Numbered from the stretch's first letter, positions 10,624-20,571 are shown. The stretch is 64,000 nt of DNA from Zobellia amurskyensis (GCF_009725985.1 NZ_RCNR01000016.1:1-64000), one strand, 5' to 3'. Made by a program: numbers and translations. The notes: generated by a model from the sequence alone, not told the origin.

Positions 10624-12219
10624 TTAATCTTTTGTAGACTTACTATCGAACCAATTATTTTGAGGATTAAAATCCTTAGATAGTATTTTCTTTCTCTGCT
10701 TTTCTAAATTGGGAAGCATCTGGTTTTTACGTGTTTCATATAGTTCAATTGCCTTGGAGTTATTATACTTAGAATTAGACACTGGCACGGCCGCACCAGT
10801 TTCTTCTAAATTATTTTCCAATTCTTTCTTTAGTTGCCGGGCCACTTCCATATTCTGGGCTACTACATTTTCCTTTTCCCCAACATCATGCTTTAGGTTG
10901 TAAAGTTCATCATGACCATCTTCATAGTAATGGATAAGTTTCCAATCGCCCTTTCTAATCATACTAACAGGTTCACCTCCTTGATTGCCATAATGTGGAT
11001 AATGCCAAAACAACGCTCTTTCATCTAAAGATTTTCCTTCAAACAATGGAACAAGACTCAACCCGTCCAAGTATTGATTTTTAGGCTTATCAACGCCGGC
11101 AAAATCTAATAGGGTGGGATAAAAATCTATACCTGATACAGGGTATTCTATAACACTAGGGGCATCTTTATACATTGGTGCTTTAATCAAATAAGGTTCT
11201 CTTATACCACCTTCCCATTGATAACCTTTGCCGCCTCTTAAGGGGAAATTACTGGTAGAAAAAGCATCACCGCTGGCAACACCTCCGTTATCCGATGTAA
11301 ATACAATTATAGTATTATCATCCAAACCAAGTTCCTTTAACCTATTTAAAACAACGCCTACAGCATCATCCATAGATTCTACTAACCCAGCATATATTGG
11401 ATTGTCCTGTACGTTTCGGATAGGTAGAATGCGTTCCATATCGTAACCCGAATCTTTAATGCCTTTCTGTTCTGCCTTATTTCTATATTTCTCCCATTTT
11501 GCTTCAGTTGTTTCTATAGGACCATGCACGGCGTAAAAAGACAAAAAAGCAAAAAACGGCTGATCTTTGTTCTCCGTAATAAAGTCTGCTGTTTCTAGAG
11601 CTAAACGTTTGGTTAAATTTTCACCATTATATTTATAATCCAGTTTGGGATTGTTCCAAGGGGCATAATAGCCTCCTTTAGGGCTACCTACTTCCCATCC
11701 CCCTTTATTGATTTCAAAACCGTTATTTTCTGGAGAATATGGTTCATCACCCAAATGCCATTTTCCAGCAAAGAAAGTTCTATACCCACCAGCCTTGAAC
11801 GCTTCGGCTATTGTAATGTCTTCTTCTTTTAGTGCATGTTCATAATCTGGCGGAAGGACCTTGGTATTATAATATTCACCCCATTTTTCACCTGTAGCCG
11901 CTCCTATCCAATCTGTTACGCCATGGCGAGCGGTGTATTGCCCGGTCATTAAACTAGCCCTAGAAGGGCTACATACTTGTGCAGCAGCATAGCCTTGAGT
12001 AAAATGTACCCCTTCCCTAGCTATAGTATCTATATATGGGGTTTCATAGTAGTCACTACCTGCATAACTTAAGTCATGCGCCCCCAAATCATCCGCTAGT
12101 ATAAAAACAATATTAGGCTTATTAGAATTTGTAGCCTTTGGCTTATCTTCATTTTGTTTACAACCGTAAACTAAGGATGCTATTACAAAAAGATAATTTA
12201 ATATATATAATTCTCTCAA
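10624..12219 (-). CDS. S1-family sulfatase, lipoprotein (TTG start)
   Basis: 531 aa. The formylglycine motif CSPSR is at residues 83-87 and the calcium-binding Asp pair is D43-D44 in LADD. The N-terminus ends in a lipobox at Cys20 (LVYGC). The start codon is TTG at 12219: an in-frame stop lies a few codons upstream, and no ATG occurs before the catalytic region. It should hydrolyse a sulfate ester on a sugar after Cys83 is converted to formylglycine by a maturase encoded elsewhere. General layout resembles subfamily S1_16, but this assignment is from memory and uncertain. It follows another sulfatase gene by 61 bp. Confidence 0.92.
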   Translation of the reverse strand: MRELYILNYLFVIASLVYGCKQNEDKPKATNSNKPNIVFILADDLGAHDLSYAGSDYYETPYIDTIAREGVHFTQGYAAAQVCSPSRASLMTGQYTARHGVTDWIGAATGEKWGEYYNTKVLPPDYEHALKEEDITIAEAFKAGGYRTFFAGKWHLGDEPYSPENNGFEINKGGWEVGSPKGGYYAPWNNPKLDYKYNGENLTKRLALETADFITENKDQPFFAFLSFYAVHGPIETTEAKWEKYRNKAEQKGIKDSGYDMERILPIRNVQDNPIYAGLVESMDDAVGVVLNRLKELGLDDNTIIVFTSDNGGVASGDAFSTSNFPLRGGKGYQWEGGIREPYLIKAPMYKDAPSVIEYPVSGIDFYPTLLDFAGVDKPKNQYLDGLSLVPLFEGKSLDERALFWHYPHYGNQGGEPVSMIRKGDWKLIHYYEDGHDELYNLKHDVGEKENVVAQNMEVARQLKKELENNLEETGAAVPVSNSKYNNSKAIELYETRKNQMLPNLEKQRKKILSKDFNPQNNWFDSKSTKD

Positions 12220-12280
12220 AATAAAAAGTTTTTAAAACGATGTTCACCTTATAAATCAAGACAGTAAGGTATCTTGATTG

Positions 12281-13804
12281 TTACTTTTCACTCAAAATAT
12301 TTGATAATGCTTTCTGCATTTTCTTTAATACGTCCGGATACTCATCTGCTATGTTCTCTTCTTCAAAGGGATCTACATCCAAATTATACAATTGGGGTAC
12401 TGTACTAAAGCCGGGATCTACAAACTTATTAGCAATCCACTGGGGTGTTTGTGCATTTTTCTGGGGTTTGATATACTTATAACTCCCCATTCGTAAACCA
12501 AAAGTATACGCCTCTTCCAAAAGAAAATCTCTACCTTTTTTATCAAGACCCAACCAAGCTTCTATATGATTTTCACTATCCTTGGCGTCACCATTTTTAA
12601 GTTTCTGACCAACCAAAGAAGCCAAGGAAGCGTATAAATCTACCTGAGACAATAAAGCATTACTTGTACCTGGACGTATTTTTGATGGCCATGAGACAAT
12701 GGTCGGCATGCGTGTACCTGCCTCATAAACTGAATACTTTGCTCCTTTATATTTACCTCCCGGTTTATGCTCCCCAACTAATTCCCTGGCATAATCCAAA
12801 TAACCATCGTCTAAAATTGGACCATTGTCACTTGTAAATATGACCATGGTATTGTTGTCCAGGTTCACTTCTTTCAGCTTTTGCATTATAGCTCCTACAC
12901 ACCAATCCATTTGCGCTATAACATCTCCTCTAGGCCCCATTGTACTGGCTTCAACAAATTTTATATTGGCAATTCTAGGCTGATGAATATCATGAAGAGA
13001 GAAGAAAAGGAAAAATGGATTTTTACTGTTTTTATCTATAAATTCATTTGCCTTTTTCGTTAAATCAAATGGAATATCTTCATCTACCCATAAAGCACTT
13101 TCCCCTCCATTCATATAACCAATACGACTTATTCCATTCGTAATTGAGCCTAAATGTTGTACATCTGTGTGCTGTTTTAAAAGCTCGGGATGTTCGGTTC
13201 CAATGGGGTACCCATCCAGTTTTGAAGTATAACTAACAGTTATTGGATCTTGAGCATCAAGTCCTACCACCTTTTGATTTTCCATGTATACCGTAGGTAT
13301 ACGATCTCCTGTTGCGGGTATAAGAAAACTATAATCAAAACCTACTTCTCTAGGGCCCGGTTTTACTTCCTCGTTCCAATTTGCTTTTCCGTCCCCCAGT
13401 CCTAAATGCCATTTTCCGACCACCCCGGTAGTGTAGCCGGCATCTTTTAACATGTCCGGCAACGTACGTTTATCAACATCTATAATCAGAGGGGCATCTC
13501 CATTTACTATTGCTGCATTATTCCTAAAAGCAAATTCACCCGTTAACAATGAATATCTGGAAGGCGTGCAGGTAGCCGCAGTAGAATGTGCGTCGGTAAA
13601 ATTTAGGCCGCTTGCCGCCAACCTATCTACATTGGGGGTTTCTACGCCAATGGCCCCATTAACCCCAATATCTCCAAAGCCCAAGTCATCCACATAAATA
13701 AGTACAATATTTGGCTTGGCTTCCTGCGAATAAACACCTAAAGTTGATGTAAAAAAAACGAAGAAGCATATAAGTTTTTTTATAGAAAATTCTTTTAAAG
13801 TCAT
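12281..13804 (-). CDS. S1-family sulfatase, exported
   Basis: 507 aa from the ATG at 13804. A longer frame exists with TTG at 13825, but the ATG gives a normal signal peptide (MTLKEFSIKK, then a hydrophobic run to VYSQ). The formylglycine motif CTPSR is at residues 79-83 and the metal-binding pair is D39-D40 in YVDD. KWHLGLG supplies the conserved Lys/His block. It probably desulfates the same glycan as its neighbour at a different position, since the two proteins are clearly different sulfatase subtypes. It resembles S1_15-type enzymes, which is tentative. It lies 166 bp downstream of susD, behind a strong hairpin. Confidence 0.92.
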   Translation of the reverse strand: MTLKEFSIKKLICFFVFFTSTLGVYSQEAKPNIVLIYVDDLGFGDIGVNGAIGVETPNVDRLAASGLNFTDAHSTAATCTPSRYSLLTGEFAFRNNAAIVNGDAPLIIDVDKRTLPDMLKDAGYTTGVVGKWHLGLGDGKANWNEEVKPGPREVGFDYSFLIPATGDRIPTVYMENQKVVGLDAQDPITVSYTSKLDGYPIGTEHPELLKQHTDVQHLGSITNGISRIGYMNGGESALWVDEDIPFDLTKKANEFIDKNSKNPFFLFFSLHDIHQPRIANIKFVEASTMGPRGDVIAQMDWCVGAIMQKLKEVNLDNNTMVIFTSDNGPILDDGYLDYARELVGEHKPGGKYKGAKYSVYEAGTRMPTIVSWPSKIRPGTSNALLSQVDLYASLASLVGQKLKNGDAKDSENHIEAWLGLDKKGRDFLLEEAYTFGLRMGSYKYIKPQKNAQTPQWIANKFVDPGFSTVPQLYNLDVDPFEEENIADEYPDVLKKMQKALSNILSEK

Positions 13805-13891
13805 GCTATTTTTTGTTACGGACAATCTAATTGCCTGTCCCTATTTATATCTATATGGAAAAATAATGTGTCATGGAGATAACATTTAAGA

Positions 13892-13920
13892 ACTGGTAGT
13901 AATTTAAAATTACTACCAGT
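13892..13920 (-). terminator. Perfect 14-bp hairpin between susD and sulfatase genes
   Basis: The arms ACTGGTAGTAATTT and AAATTACTACCAGT are exact reverse complements around a single A. No T-run follows in the direction of transcription. It may act as an mRNA-stabilising or attenuating element that keeps susCD transcript above that of the downstream enzymes, rather than as a true intrinsic terminator. Being a palindrome, it could alternatively be a protein-binding site. Confidence 0.55.
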
Positions 13921-13970
13921 ATGCAACAAGTCTACTAACTAAACATCACTACAAAACAATCAATATCAAC

Positions 13971-15725
13971 TTAATAACCAGGGTTTTGAACCAAATTTGG
14001 ATTTTCCGCCAATCTTTCCTGACTAAATGGAAGATAATACCTTTCCTCTCCAAATTGTCTTATATCACCTTCCGCATTTTTAAGCGTTATATTGTACATG
14101 TCCGTATCAAGATTATATCTGAATACCAAGCCTTTTGTACGAACATTTCCTAGAACTTCCGTAGCAACACGCCAGCGGATTAAATCCCAAAAACGATGCT
14201 CTTCAAAAGCCAACTCCACTTGACGCTCCTGCCTAATAAAATCTTCCGTAATTTCTGACCTAAGTGGCATTCCTGCCCGTTCCCTGACCATATTGACCAT
14301 GGTCAAAGCTTCACCAGAGTTTCCCAAATAATAGGCCGCTTCGGCTAAATTCAATAAAGTTTCCGCATACCTAAATACATAGAAATCTTGACCCGAATTT
14401 TCTGATTGCGTAGCTATATTTGTTGGATCTAACCTTTTTCTAAGTAAGAGCGCAGTATTTCTAACGTTTCTTGCCGCCGCTGTAGCCGGTATTTCCTCTC
14501 CATTTTGTTTGGTAAGTATTGTACCCGTACCGTTTACAACCTCTCCATTTACTAAACTACTACTGTGAAAATATATTTTTTGGCCTTTCCATGTAGTCTC
14601 AGGGTAAAATACACTCGCTACAAATCGAGGATCTCTATTCCCGAAAAAGTCGGTAACATCCCATTCATTTTCCAATGTTAAATCTTCTCTGGAAATACTA
14701 CTACCGGTTCGACCATCTATAAAATCAAAATTTTCTACGAAATCATACAAAACCGGAAAGTTAGAGTTCCACTCCAAACCAAGTCCATCAGGATTTGCCA
14801 ACCAGTCCAAAGAATGCCCTTTTATAAATGGCTCAAAACGTTCAGCAAAAATTATCTCATTATTACCTGTACCTTCATTCAGAAAAATAGAAGCAAAATT
14901 TGCTGCTTTGTCATCCCCCTCATCAATTAGTTGAAATAATTGAGAATCTATAACCTCCTTAGAAGCATCGTAACTTTTCTTATAGTAATCTTGGGCACTA
15001 GCCGATGGGACACCCACAATACCGTTAATTTGCTCTTCCCCAAAATTTGCTATACTAGCAGCATAAAGCATAGCCCTACTTTGCAACATAAGTGCAGTAA
15101 AGCGATCCACCCTACCGTTGGCTCCCGTTTTAACTTCGGATAAATCCGGAAGTATTTCTGCCAATTCATTGTATATGAAATCATATATTTCCTTTTCTGT
15201 TGCCCTACTCGGAAAAAGAACCTCATCAGAATCATCTTGATCCTGTACGGTAGTAATAAGCGGCACACCTCCATAACGTTTTACCATTTCAAAATATTCA
15301 TACGCCCGAAGAAACCTGACCTCTGCCATAGTAGTCCTAATAAAATCTTCTTCTAACGAAACGCTATTTGGCAGGTCACGCAAAAGAATATTCATGTTTC
15401 TTATATTAAAATAAGGCCAGCGGTCAAGATTTCCCGGACCGGTAACCTCTGTATATTGTCTTGAATATGATAAATTAGGATATTGCCAATTAGCAAAATT
15501 AATATGTTCGGCTCCTGCAGCCGCAAACAAACCTATACCAACATTTCCAAACCCACCAATTTCTTGAAAGTTCATGTTTAGATATAAATCTGCAACATAC
15601 GAATTTGTAAGTCCTTCATCCTCGAAGACCGTATTTTCCGAAATGAAATCCGGCTCTTTATCCAATTGATCGTCACACCCTAAACAAAAGAGTACAAGTA
15701 CAAAATATAAACTTTTTGGTAACAT
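13971..15725 (-). CDS. susD: SusD/RagB-like nutrient-binding lipoprotein
   Basis: 584 aa from the ATG at 15725. The open frame extends upstream but would overlap susC, and the shorter start gives a proper lipoprotein signal (MLPKSLYFVLVLFCLGC). SusD_RagB features include the N-terminal TPR-like region, the segment AEVRFLRAYEYFEMVKRYGGVP, shortened here as RFLRAYEYF, and the C-terminal block ELAFEEHRFWDLIRW, visible as EEHRFWDL. It sits on the cell surface as the glycan-binding lid of its SusC partner, which ends 25 bp upstream. Confidence 0.95.
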   Translation of the reverse strand: MLPKSLYFVLVLFCLGCDDQLDKEPDFISENTVFEDEGLTNSYVADLYLNMNFQEIGGFGNVGIGLFAAAGAEHINFANWQYPNLSYSRQYTEVTGPGNLDRWPYFNIRNMNILLRDLPNSVSLEEDFIRTTMAEVRFLRAYEYFEMVKRYGGVPLITTVQDQDDSDEVLFPSRATEKEIYDFIYNELAEILPDLSEVKTGANGRVDRFTALMLQSRAMLYAASIANFGEEQINGIVGVPSASAQDYYKKSYDASKEVIDSQLFQLIDEGDDKAANFASIFLNEGTGNNEIIFAERFEPFIKGHSLDWLANPDGLGLEWNSNFPVLYDFVENFDFIDGRTGSSISREDLTLENEWDVTDFFGNRDPRFVASVFYPETTWKGQKIYFHSSSLVNGEVVNGTGTILTKQNGEEIPATAAARNVRNTALLLRKRLDPTNIATQSENSGQDFYVFRYAETLLNLAEAAYYLGNSGEALTMVNMVRERAGMPLRSEITEDFIRQERQVELAFEEHRFWDLIRWRVATEVLGNVRTKGLVFRYNLDTDMYNITLKNAEGDIRQFGEERYYLPFSQERLAENPNLVQNPGY

Positions 15726-15750
15726 AATTTTTAGTTTTAAGGTTGATAAA

Positions 15751-18700
15751 TTATAAGCCAATACGGACTCCAAAAGTGAATGTTCTTAAGATTGGCAGAG
15801 TTAACCCGGTTGCACTAGATGCTTCTTCCGGGTCTATTATGTCCTTATAGATACCTAACTTGGAAAACGTTAACAAGTTATCGCCCGCAACATAGAATTC
15901 TAAGTTTTCAAACTTTATTAAATCCAACACTTCAGCCGGTAATTTGTAGCTTATATTAGCATTTTTAAGCCTTAGATAGGTTCCATCTTTATACCAAAAG
16001 TCTGATGATGCACCATTCCAAATGCGAGCCCCACTTCTCTCAAAAGCCGGTAGCTGCGCATTGGGGTTGGCCCCTACTCCTGGGTTAGAAGGGTCTTGCC
16101 TCCAACTATATTTTTCATGAAGGGTATATGGTACAGTTTCATTATTAAATGGATTTCTTGCTCCCGCGGTTATCAATACATTAAATTTAGAAGCACCTTG
16201 CCACAACATGCCTAAAGAAAAATTCTTATAGGAAAAATTAGTGTTCAAGGAAAAAAGCATTTCAGGTATATTTCCAAAACCTATTTCGTATTGATCATCC
16301 CTATTCAAAATATTATCTCCATTTCTGTCAATATATCTTATGTCCCCAGGCTTGGGAGATCCATTTAAATCCTCAATAGTAAACTGATTCAAGTATTCAT
16401 CTACTTCTTGCTGAGTGTTAAATAAACCGTCCGTTTGATATCCAAATGTTGTGTTAACATACCGTCCAGATCGTTTATCCAACCTTACCTGCGTAGGGTC
16501 CGTAAAGTCTATATTTTCTTGATAGTCTCCATAACGTTCTCGCGCCAACGTAAAAGTACCGGCAATATTTACCCCAAAATCTTCCCAATTATTTCTGTAC
16601 CCCACTAAGGCTTCAAAACCGCGATTATTTCTTGTATCCAAGTTCGTTGCCGGTAAGTTTGCGCCAAAAGTTGTTGGCAAACCTTCTATTGGCAACCTCA
16701 GCAAGCCTTCACGAAGACGGTAAAAAGCATCTATATTTGCATAAAGTTTACCTCCGAACAAACTTAGATCCAAACCAATATTATACATTGTTGTTTCTTC
16801 CCATGTAACTAATTGATTGGCTATACCCTCTGTTCTAATAGTGGGCGTAGGAGTATTTTCATCCAAGTAATACACTTGACCTGTTTCTGAAAACCCTGTT
16901 AAAAACTCAAAAGCCGTATTTCCGATATTACTATCTATACCGGTCTCGCTATAAGACAACCTTAATTTTAGTTCCTTTATAGTTTCGCTATTCTGCAAGA
17001 AATTTTCCTTGGCAATATTCCACCCAAGTGATAGGGACGGAAAGTATCCCCATCGCACATCCGGACCAAATTTTGAACTTCCGTCCGCTCTAAACGTACC
17101 TTCCAACAAATATTTGCCGTCATAAGAATAATTAAGTCTACCTGCCACACTTTGCCTAGTATAACTTAACGGCACACCCAATCCACCTGTAGTGGTAAGG
17201 TTATCGTCTCCTGCACTTACCTGTGGAACATCAGAAGACAGAAGATCTCTTCTCAAGACAGTCAACCGTTCATAAAGATTATCTTCTTTTTCTGCGAATG
17301 CGAGTGCCCCAATCGTATGCTTAGAAATATCTTTACTATAGTTTAGATAAGCACGGGACAGTATTCTTCTTTTGGGATCATCATTAAAATTGGCTCCACC
17401 AATATATTTATAAAAGTCATTTACAGAAATTGTAGCCTCTTTTGTATACCCATCATTATCAGCAGAAACTGCACTAGGATCAAAAGACCACACATCATAA
17501 GGCTGTCGTAATCTATCCTGCGTTATTAAACGAAACCTAATATTGTTTTTGACCCCAATACTTAACCCTGGAACAAAAGGTAAATTATATTTAATATCCA
17601 AAGCCGCAGCTAAAGTTTCTAGATCTGTCCTTTCATAACCTGCAAATTTCTGCTGTGTTCTAGCTACTGGAGACCTTTGTGAAAATCCTGAATATGGTGC
17701 TCTATCCGGATCAGGCAAAAACGGATTATACAGAGGTTGTGCTGTTCTAAGGTCATTCCAAACATCGTTTAAACCTATTGCTGCATAATCCCTTGATTCA
17801 TCTATATAGGAACTATTGAAACTTAAACTTAAATCAGGAGTAAGATTGGCATTTATATTATTGGTTATACTAATTTTCTTGTAATCATAGTCTCCATTAA
17901 ATATACTTGTTTGATTTTGCAACCCTAATGACGTGTAATATTGTACATTTTCCGAACCACCCGAAGCACTTAAGTTATGTTGAGCTATTTGAGCCCCACC
18001 ATTTCTTAGCAAAGCATCTACCCAACTATAACTTTTTTGTTCACCTGACCTTATCTCGGCCAATTTCTCTTCAGTAAACAAGCTACCATAATCTATGACC
18101 GCGTCAGGTGTTTCGGGATTATATTGAGCATTAAAAATGGCATCCCTGCCCAAACTAACAAACCCCTCTGCGCCAGATATTTCAGGAAAAGTTAATCGGT
18201 TCTGTGTTCCGTACCAACCATGATAGTTGATTTTGGTTTTTCCAGATTTACCGCTTTTTGTCGTTACCAAAATCACCCCATTACCGGCTCTTGCGCCATA
18301 AATTGCCGCAGAGGCATCTTTCAAAATTGATATCGTCTCTATATCATTAGGGTCCAACCTATCCAGATAAGACTCTACACCATCAACTATAACCAAAGGG
18401 TCACCAAACCCCCTAATACTGAAAGCAGCATTATCTTGACCGGGCAACCCCGGATTTTGATTAGTAATCAACCCTGCCGCTTGACCAATCAACAAATTTT
18501 TCACATTTGTTGCTGGAACTTGGGTGATATTATCCACCTTTACACTGGAAATAGAACCTGTAACACTCTCTTTTTTCTGTACGCCATAGGCCACAACTAC
18601 CACTTCATCCAAGAATGCCGCATCGCTCAGTAATGTAACTGTAACATTCTTGGCACTATCCAAAGTTACGGTAGCTGTTTTCATTCCAATATAAGAAACT

Positions 18701-19002
18701 TCAAGAATGTCACCTACGGTCGCTTCTATTAAAAAATTACCATCAAAATCTGCTACCACGCCACGTGTGGTACCTTTTACCAACACATTTGCACCCGATA
18801 ATGGAACACCATCTTCATCTAAAACCGTACCTTTTACAGTGGACTGCTCTATACTTCCCAACATCTTTGTAGTATAAATTGTTGTATTTCCACTAAAGGC
18901 TCCGCACACAGACGCATTCAATAAAAACACTCCAAGCAGAGGATAACACTTACCAAGTGCTTTCCAAAATTTAATTAGATGTATGAGTTTTAAGTTTTTC
19001 AT
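15751..19002 (-). CDS. susC: SusC/RagA-like TonB-dependent outer-membrane transporter
   Basis: 1083 aa from the ATG at 19002; the extra 18 codons upstream look like leader. A signal segment is followed by a carboxypeptidase-regulatory-like domain (VKGTVLDEDGVPLSGANV region), the TonB-box-like DEVVVVAYG, a plug domain with SIRGFG, and a long beta-barrel ending in an aromatic strand (FTFGVRIGL). It imports oligosaccharides with its SusD partner, powered by TonB. It is the first gene of the minus-strand locus and is preceded by a long leader (about 200 bp) carrying the TCCAT direct repeat. It is not a close duplicate of the SusC at 20572. Confidence 0.95.
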   Translation of the reverse strand: MKNLKLIHLIKFWKALGKCYPLLGVFLLNASVCGAFSGNTTIYTTKMLGSIEQSTVKGTVLDEDGVPLSGANVLVKGTTRGVVADFDGNFLIEATVGDILEVSYIGMKTATVTLDSAKNVTVTLLSDAAFLDEVVVVAYGVQKKESVTGSISSVKVDNITQVPATNVKNLLIGQAAGLITNQNPGLPGQDNAAFSIRGFGDPLVIVDGVESYLDRLDPNDIETISILKDASAAIYGARAGNGVILVTTKSGKSGKTKINYHGWYGTQNRLTFPEISGAEGFVSLGRDAIFNAQYNPETPDAVIDYGSLFTEEKLAEIRSGEQKSYSWVDALLRNGGAQIAQHNLSASGGSENVQYYTSLGLQNQTSIFNGDYDYKKISITNNINANLTPDLSLSFNSSYIDESRDYAAIGLNDVWNDLRTAQPLYNPFLPDPDRAPYSGFSQRSPVARTQQKFAGYERTDLETLAAALDIKYNLPFVPGLSIGVKNNIRFRLITQDRLRQPYDVWSFDPSAVSADNDGYTKEATISVNDFYKYIGGANFNDDPKRRILSRAYLNYSKDISKHTIGALAFAEKEDNLYERLTVLRRDLLSSDVPQVSAGDDNLTTTGGLGVPLSYTRQSVAGRLNYSYDGKYLLEGTFRADGSSKFGPDVRWGYFPSLSLGWNIAKENFLQNSETIKELKLRLSYSETGIDSNIGNTAFEFLTGFSETGQVYYLDENTPTPTIRTEGIANQLVTWEETTMYNIGLDLSLFGGKLYANIDAFYRLREGLLRLPIEGLPTTFGANLPATNLDTRNNRGFEALVGYRNNWEDFGVNIAGTFTLARERYGDYQENIDFTDPTQVRLDKRSGRYVNTTFGYQTDGLFNTQQEVDEYLNQFTIEDLNGSPKPGDIRYIDRNGDNILNRDDQYEIGFGNIPEMLFSLNTNFSYKNFSLGMLWQGASKFNVLITAGARNPFNNETVPYTLHEKYSWRQDPSNPGVGANPNAQLPAFERSGARIWNGASSDFWYKDGTYLRLKNANISYKLPAEVLDLIKFENLEFYVAGDNLLTFSKLGIYKDIIDPEEASSATGLTLPILRTFTFGVRIGL

Positions 19003-19210
19003 AGGTTCTGGTTTTATGGTTACATTATATACTTCGGTATTAAAACCCATCTTCAACTATCTTATTCAATCAAAAAAAAACCAAAATATGGACTATTACA
19101 CTCGAAAAGATGTAAATTAAAATAAAGTGACATAAGTACACTTATTTTAAAATAAGCTCGAATACATTGATTATTTAATAATTTTTGAAAAAATTGAAGT
19201 TATTATTTTG

Positions 19211-19218
19211 CTAAATTA
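19211..19218 (-). promoter_or_regulatory. -7-like promoter element for susC (minus strand)
   Basis: Minus-strand TAATTTAG is one mismatch from the Bacteroidota -7 consensus TAnnTTTG. A TTTG lies upstream (minus strand 19238-19235), with a slightly short 16-bp spacer. It starts 26 bp after the start of the proximal TCCAT repeat, the same geometry as two other promoters in this window. Confidence 0.45.
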
Positions 19219-19239
19219 TCTAAATTTGAATTATCAAAA

Positions 19240-19265
19240 ATGGAGTATTTACACAAAAACATGGA
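19240..19265 (-). promoter_or_regulatory. TCCAT direct-repeat operator upstream of minus-strand susC
   Basis: On the minus strand two half-sites, AAAAGTCCATGTTTT and AATACTCCATTTTTG, lie 21 bp apart in the same orientation. Two helical turns between direct half-sites is the usual layout for an AraC-family dimer. The same pair occurs before the plus-strand susC and before the PSD1 cassette. Binding by the AraC protein encoded next door is inferred. Another single TCCAT half-site lies on the minus strand at 19092-19088 in the leader, and single plus-strand copies lie at 19352 and 19413. Confidence 0.6.
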
Positions 19266-19450
19266 CTTTTAAATATTATTAAGGATAAGATTTAAAAAAA
19301 CATCAAAGTAATAGAAAAAAGAATTATTGCACCTATAAAACAAGTTTCATCTCCATTTATGAAGATTTAGATTCATCTTTCTTAATTGAATCAATTTTAA
19401 AAACCAGACCAATCCATGTACCTTATTCTAAAAAACAATGCTAAATTCTA

Positions 19451-20332
19451 ATGGAAAATTCTAAGATTAAAGAGGGTTTTTTAGGGCAAAAAATGATTGT
19501 TCTTCCCGATTCAATAAGAAAAGAACTTCATACCATTTGTGAATCTTTTTATATAACGGACATAGGTTTCTACCCTAATGCCCAACATCATTACAGGTCT
19601 AGAAAAAAAGGAATTAAGGAATATATCTTTATATATTGTATTGAGGGTAAGGGCAATTTAAAAGTAGATGGTCAGCTTATTCATGTACTCCCAAATACAT
19701 ATCATATTATCCATAGAAACACACCACATGAGTACAACTCAGACAAAAATGACCCTTGGAGTATCTATTGGATGCATTTTGGCGGGAACTTAACAGACAA
19801 TCTTTACAAGCGCTATATGGAACACCGAAGTAACAATGGCAGTATTGCTTTTGAACGTTCCAAAATAAACTTGTTCAATGAAATATTTCATATGTACAAG
19901 ACTGAATACACAGTTCCAAAACTAGAATATTCCAATATATTAGGATTAAACTTTATTAGCTCCTTTGTATATACGTCTAAAGGAATAGCTACGGATTCTA
20001 CCTCTCATACGAATATGATAAATTCCGTAATTGATTTTTTAATGTCCAACTTAGACAAGACATTTAAGTCTAGTGAAATTGCCAAACAATTTAATTGTTC
20101 ACCTTCTTACCTTTTTAACTTATTTAAAAAAAGAACTGGCTATTCCCTGATTCATTTTTTCAATCTGAAAAAAATACAAAAGGCTTGCGAATATTTAAAA
20201 TACACAGATTTGAGCATTAAAGAAATCAGTTATAAGGTAGGCATACAAGACCCTCTTTATTTTTCTAGAACCTTTAAGAAAAATTTTGGTGTTTCACCCA
20301 AAGAGTACAGAAAAACACAACAAGAATTCTAA
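19451..20332 (+). CDS. AraC-family transcriptional regulator
   Basis: 293 aa. The N-terminal half (about 25-165) is an AraC-type cupin sugar-sensing domain, with HHYRSRKKG and the segment VLPNTYHIIHRNTPHEY, abbreviated here to HRNTPHEY. The C-terminal 100 residues form the paired HTH_18 DNA-binding domain: KSSEIAKQFNCSPSYLFNLF region, then EISYKVGIQDPLYFSRTFKK region, ending in FGVSPKEYRK. No membrane segment or sensor kinase is present, so it should be a one-component cytosolic regulator responding to a sugar. It sits between two divergently transcribed susCD loci, each preceded by a 21-bp-spaced direct repeat, so it probably controls both. Confidence 0.93.
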   Translation: MENSKIKEGFLGQKMIVLPDSIRKELHTICESFYITDIGFYPNAQHHYRSRKKGIKEYIFIYCIEGKGNLKVDGQLIHVLPNTYHIIHRNTPHEYNSDKNDPWSIYWMHFGGNLTDNLYKRYMEHRSNNGSIAFERSKINLFNEIFHMYKTEYTVPKLEYSNILGLNFISSFVYTSKGIATDSTSHTNMINSVIDFLMSNLDKTFKSSEIAKQFNCSPSYLFNLFKKRTGYSLIHFFNLKKIQKACEYLKYTDLSIKEISYKVGIQDPLYFSRTFKKNFGVSPKEYRKTQQEF

Positions 20333-20448
20333 GCTCAGGATTTCCTCCTTAACCGGTCGTAACATAATATAGATTTTAACTTTTATTTTATCAATTAGAC
20401 AAAACCAGCATGCTATTTATATGGTTTTATTATTTATAAATTAAAAAA

Positions 20449-20474
20449 TCCATGTTTTAGCAAAAAACGTCCAT
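20449..20474 (+). promoter_or_regulatory. TCCAT direct-repeat operator upstream of plus-strand susC
   Basis: TCCAT at 20449-20453 and at 20470-20474 are in the same orientation with a 21-bp period, flanked by A-rich 5' and T-rich 3' sequence (AAAATCCATGTTTT and ACGTCCATTTGTA). The proximal copy runs into a TTTG at 20474-20477 that fits the -33 element, as expected for an activator contacting RNA polymerase. Regulator identity is inferred. Confidence 0.65.
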
Positions 20475-20504
20475 TTGTATGAGCTAAATATTTTCATAAT
20501 ATTG
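20474..20504 (+). promoter_or_regulatory. Bacteroidota-type promoter of susC
   Basis: TTTG at 20474-20477, then a 19-bp spacer, then TAATATTG at 20497-20504, one mismatch from TAnnTTTG. Transcription would begin near 20511, giving a leader of about 60 nt before ATG 20572. Confidence 0.55.
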
Positions 20505-20571
20505 TGTTAAGGATTTAACACGAATTTTTAGTTTTCAAAAAATCCTTAACTAAAAATCAATTAACAATACT

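Larger units (their letters stand above)
19003..19450. other. Divergent intergenic region between susC and araC-type regulator
   Basis: About 450 bp, very AT-rich, with no credible coding frame. It holds the minus-strand susC promoter/operator and a long susC leader. It must also hold the promoter of the AraC-type gene, for which I see no clear element. Single TCCAT half-sites at 19352 and 19413 (plus strand) could allow autoregulation. Confidence 0.6.

Noticed and set aside
13855-13877. Two TCCAT copies on the minus strand upstream of the second sulfatase gene
   Set aside because: They are 18 bp apart, not 21, and no -7-like element follows at the expected distance, so I did not count them as a fourth operator.
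15723-15773. Longer N-terminus for the SusD protein at 13971
   Set aside because: It would overlap the susC coding end and spoil the lipoprotein signal; ATG 15725 is better.
19352-19417. Two plus-strand TCCAT copies before the AraC-type gene
   Set aside because: They are 61 bp apart with no 21-bp partner for either; kept only as possible single half-sites.
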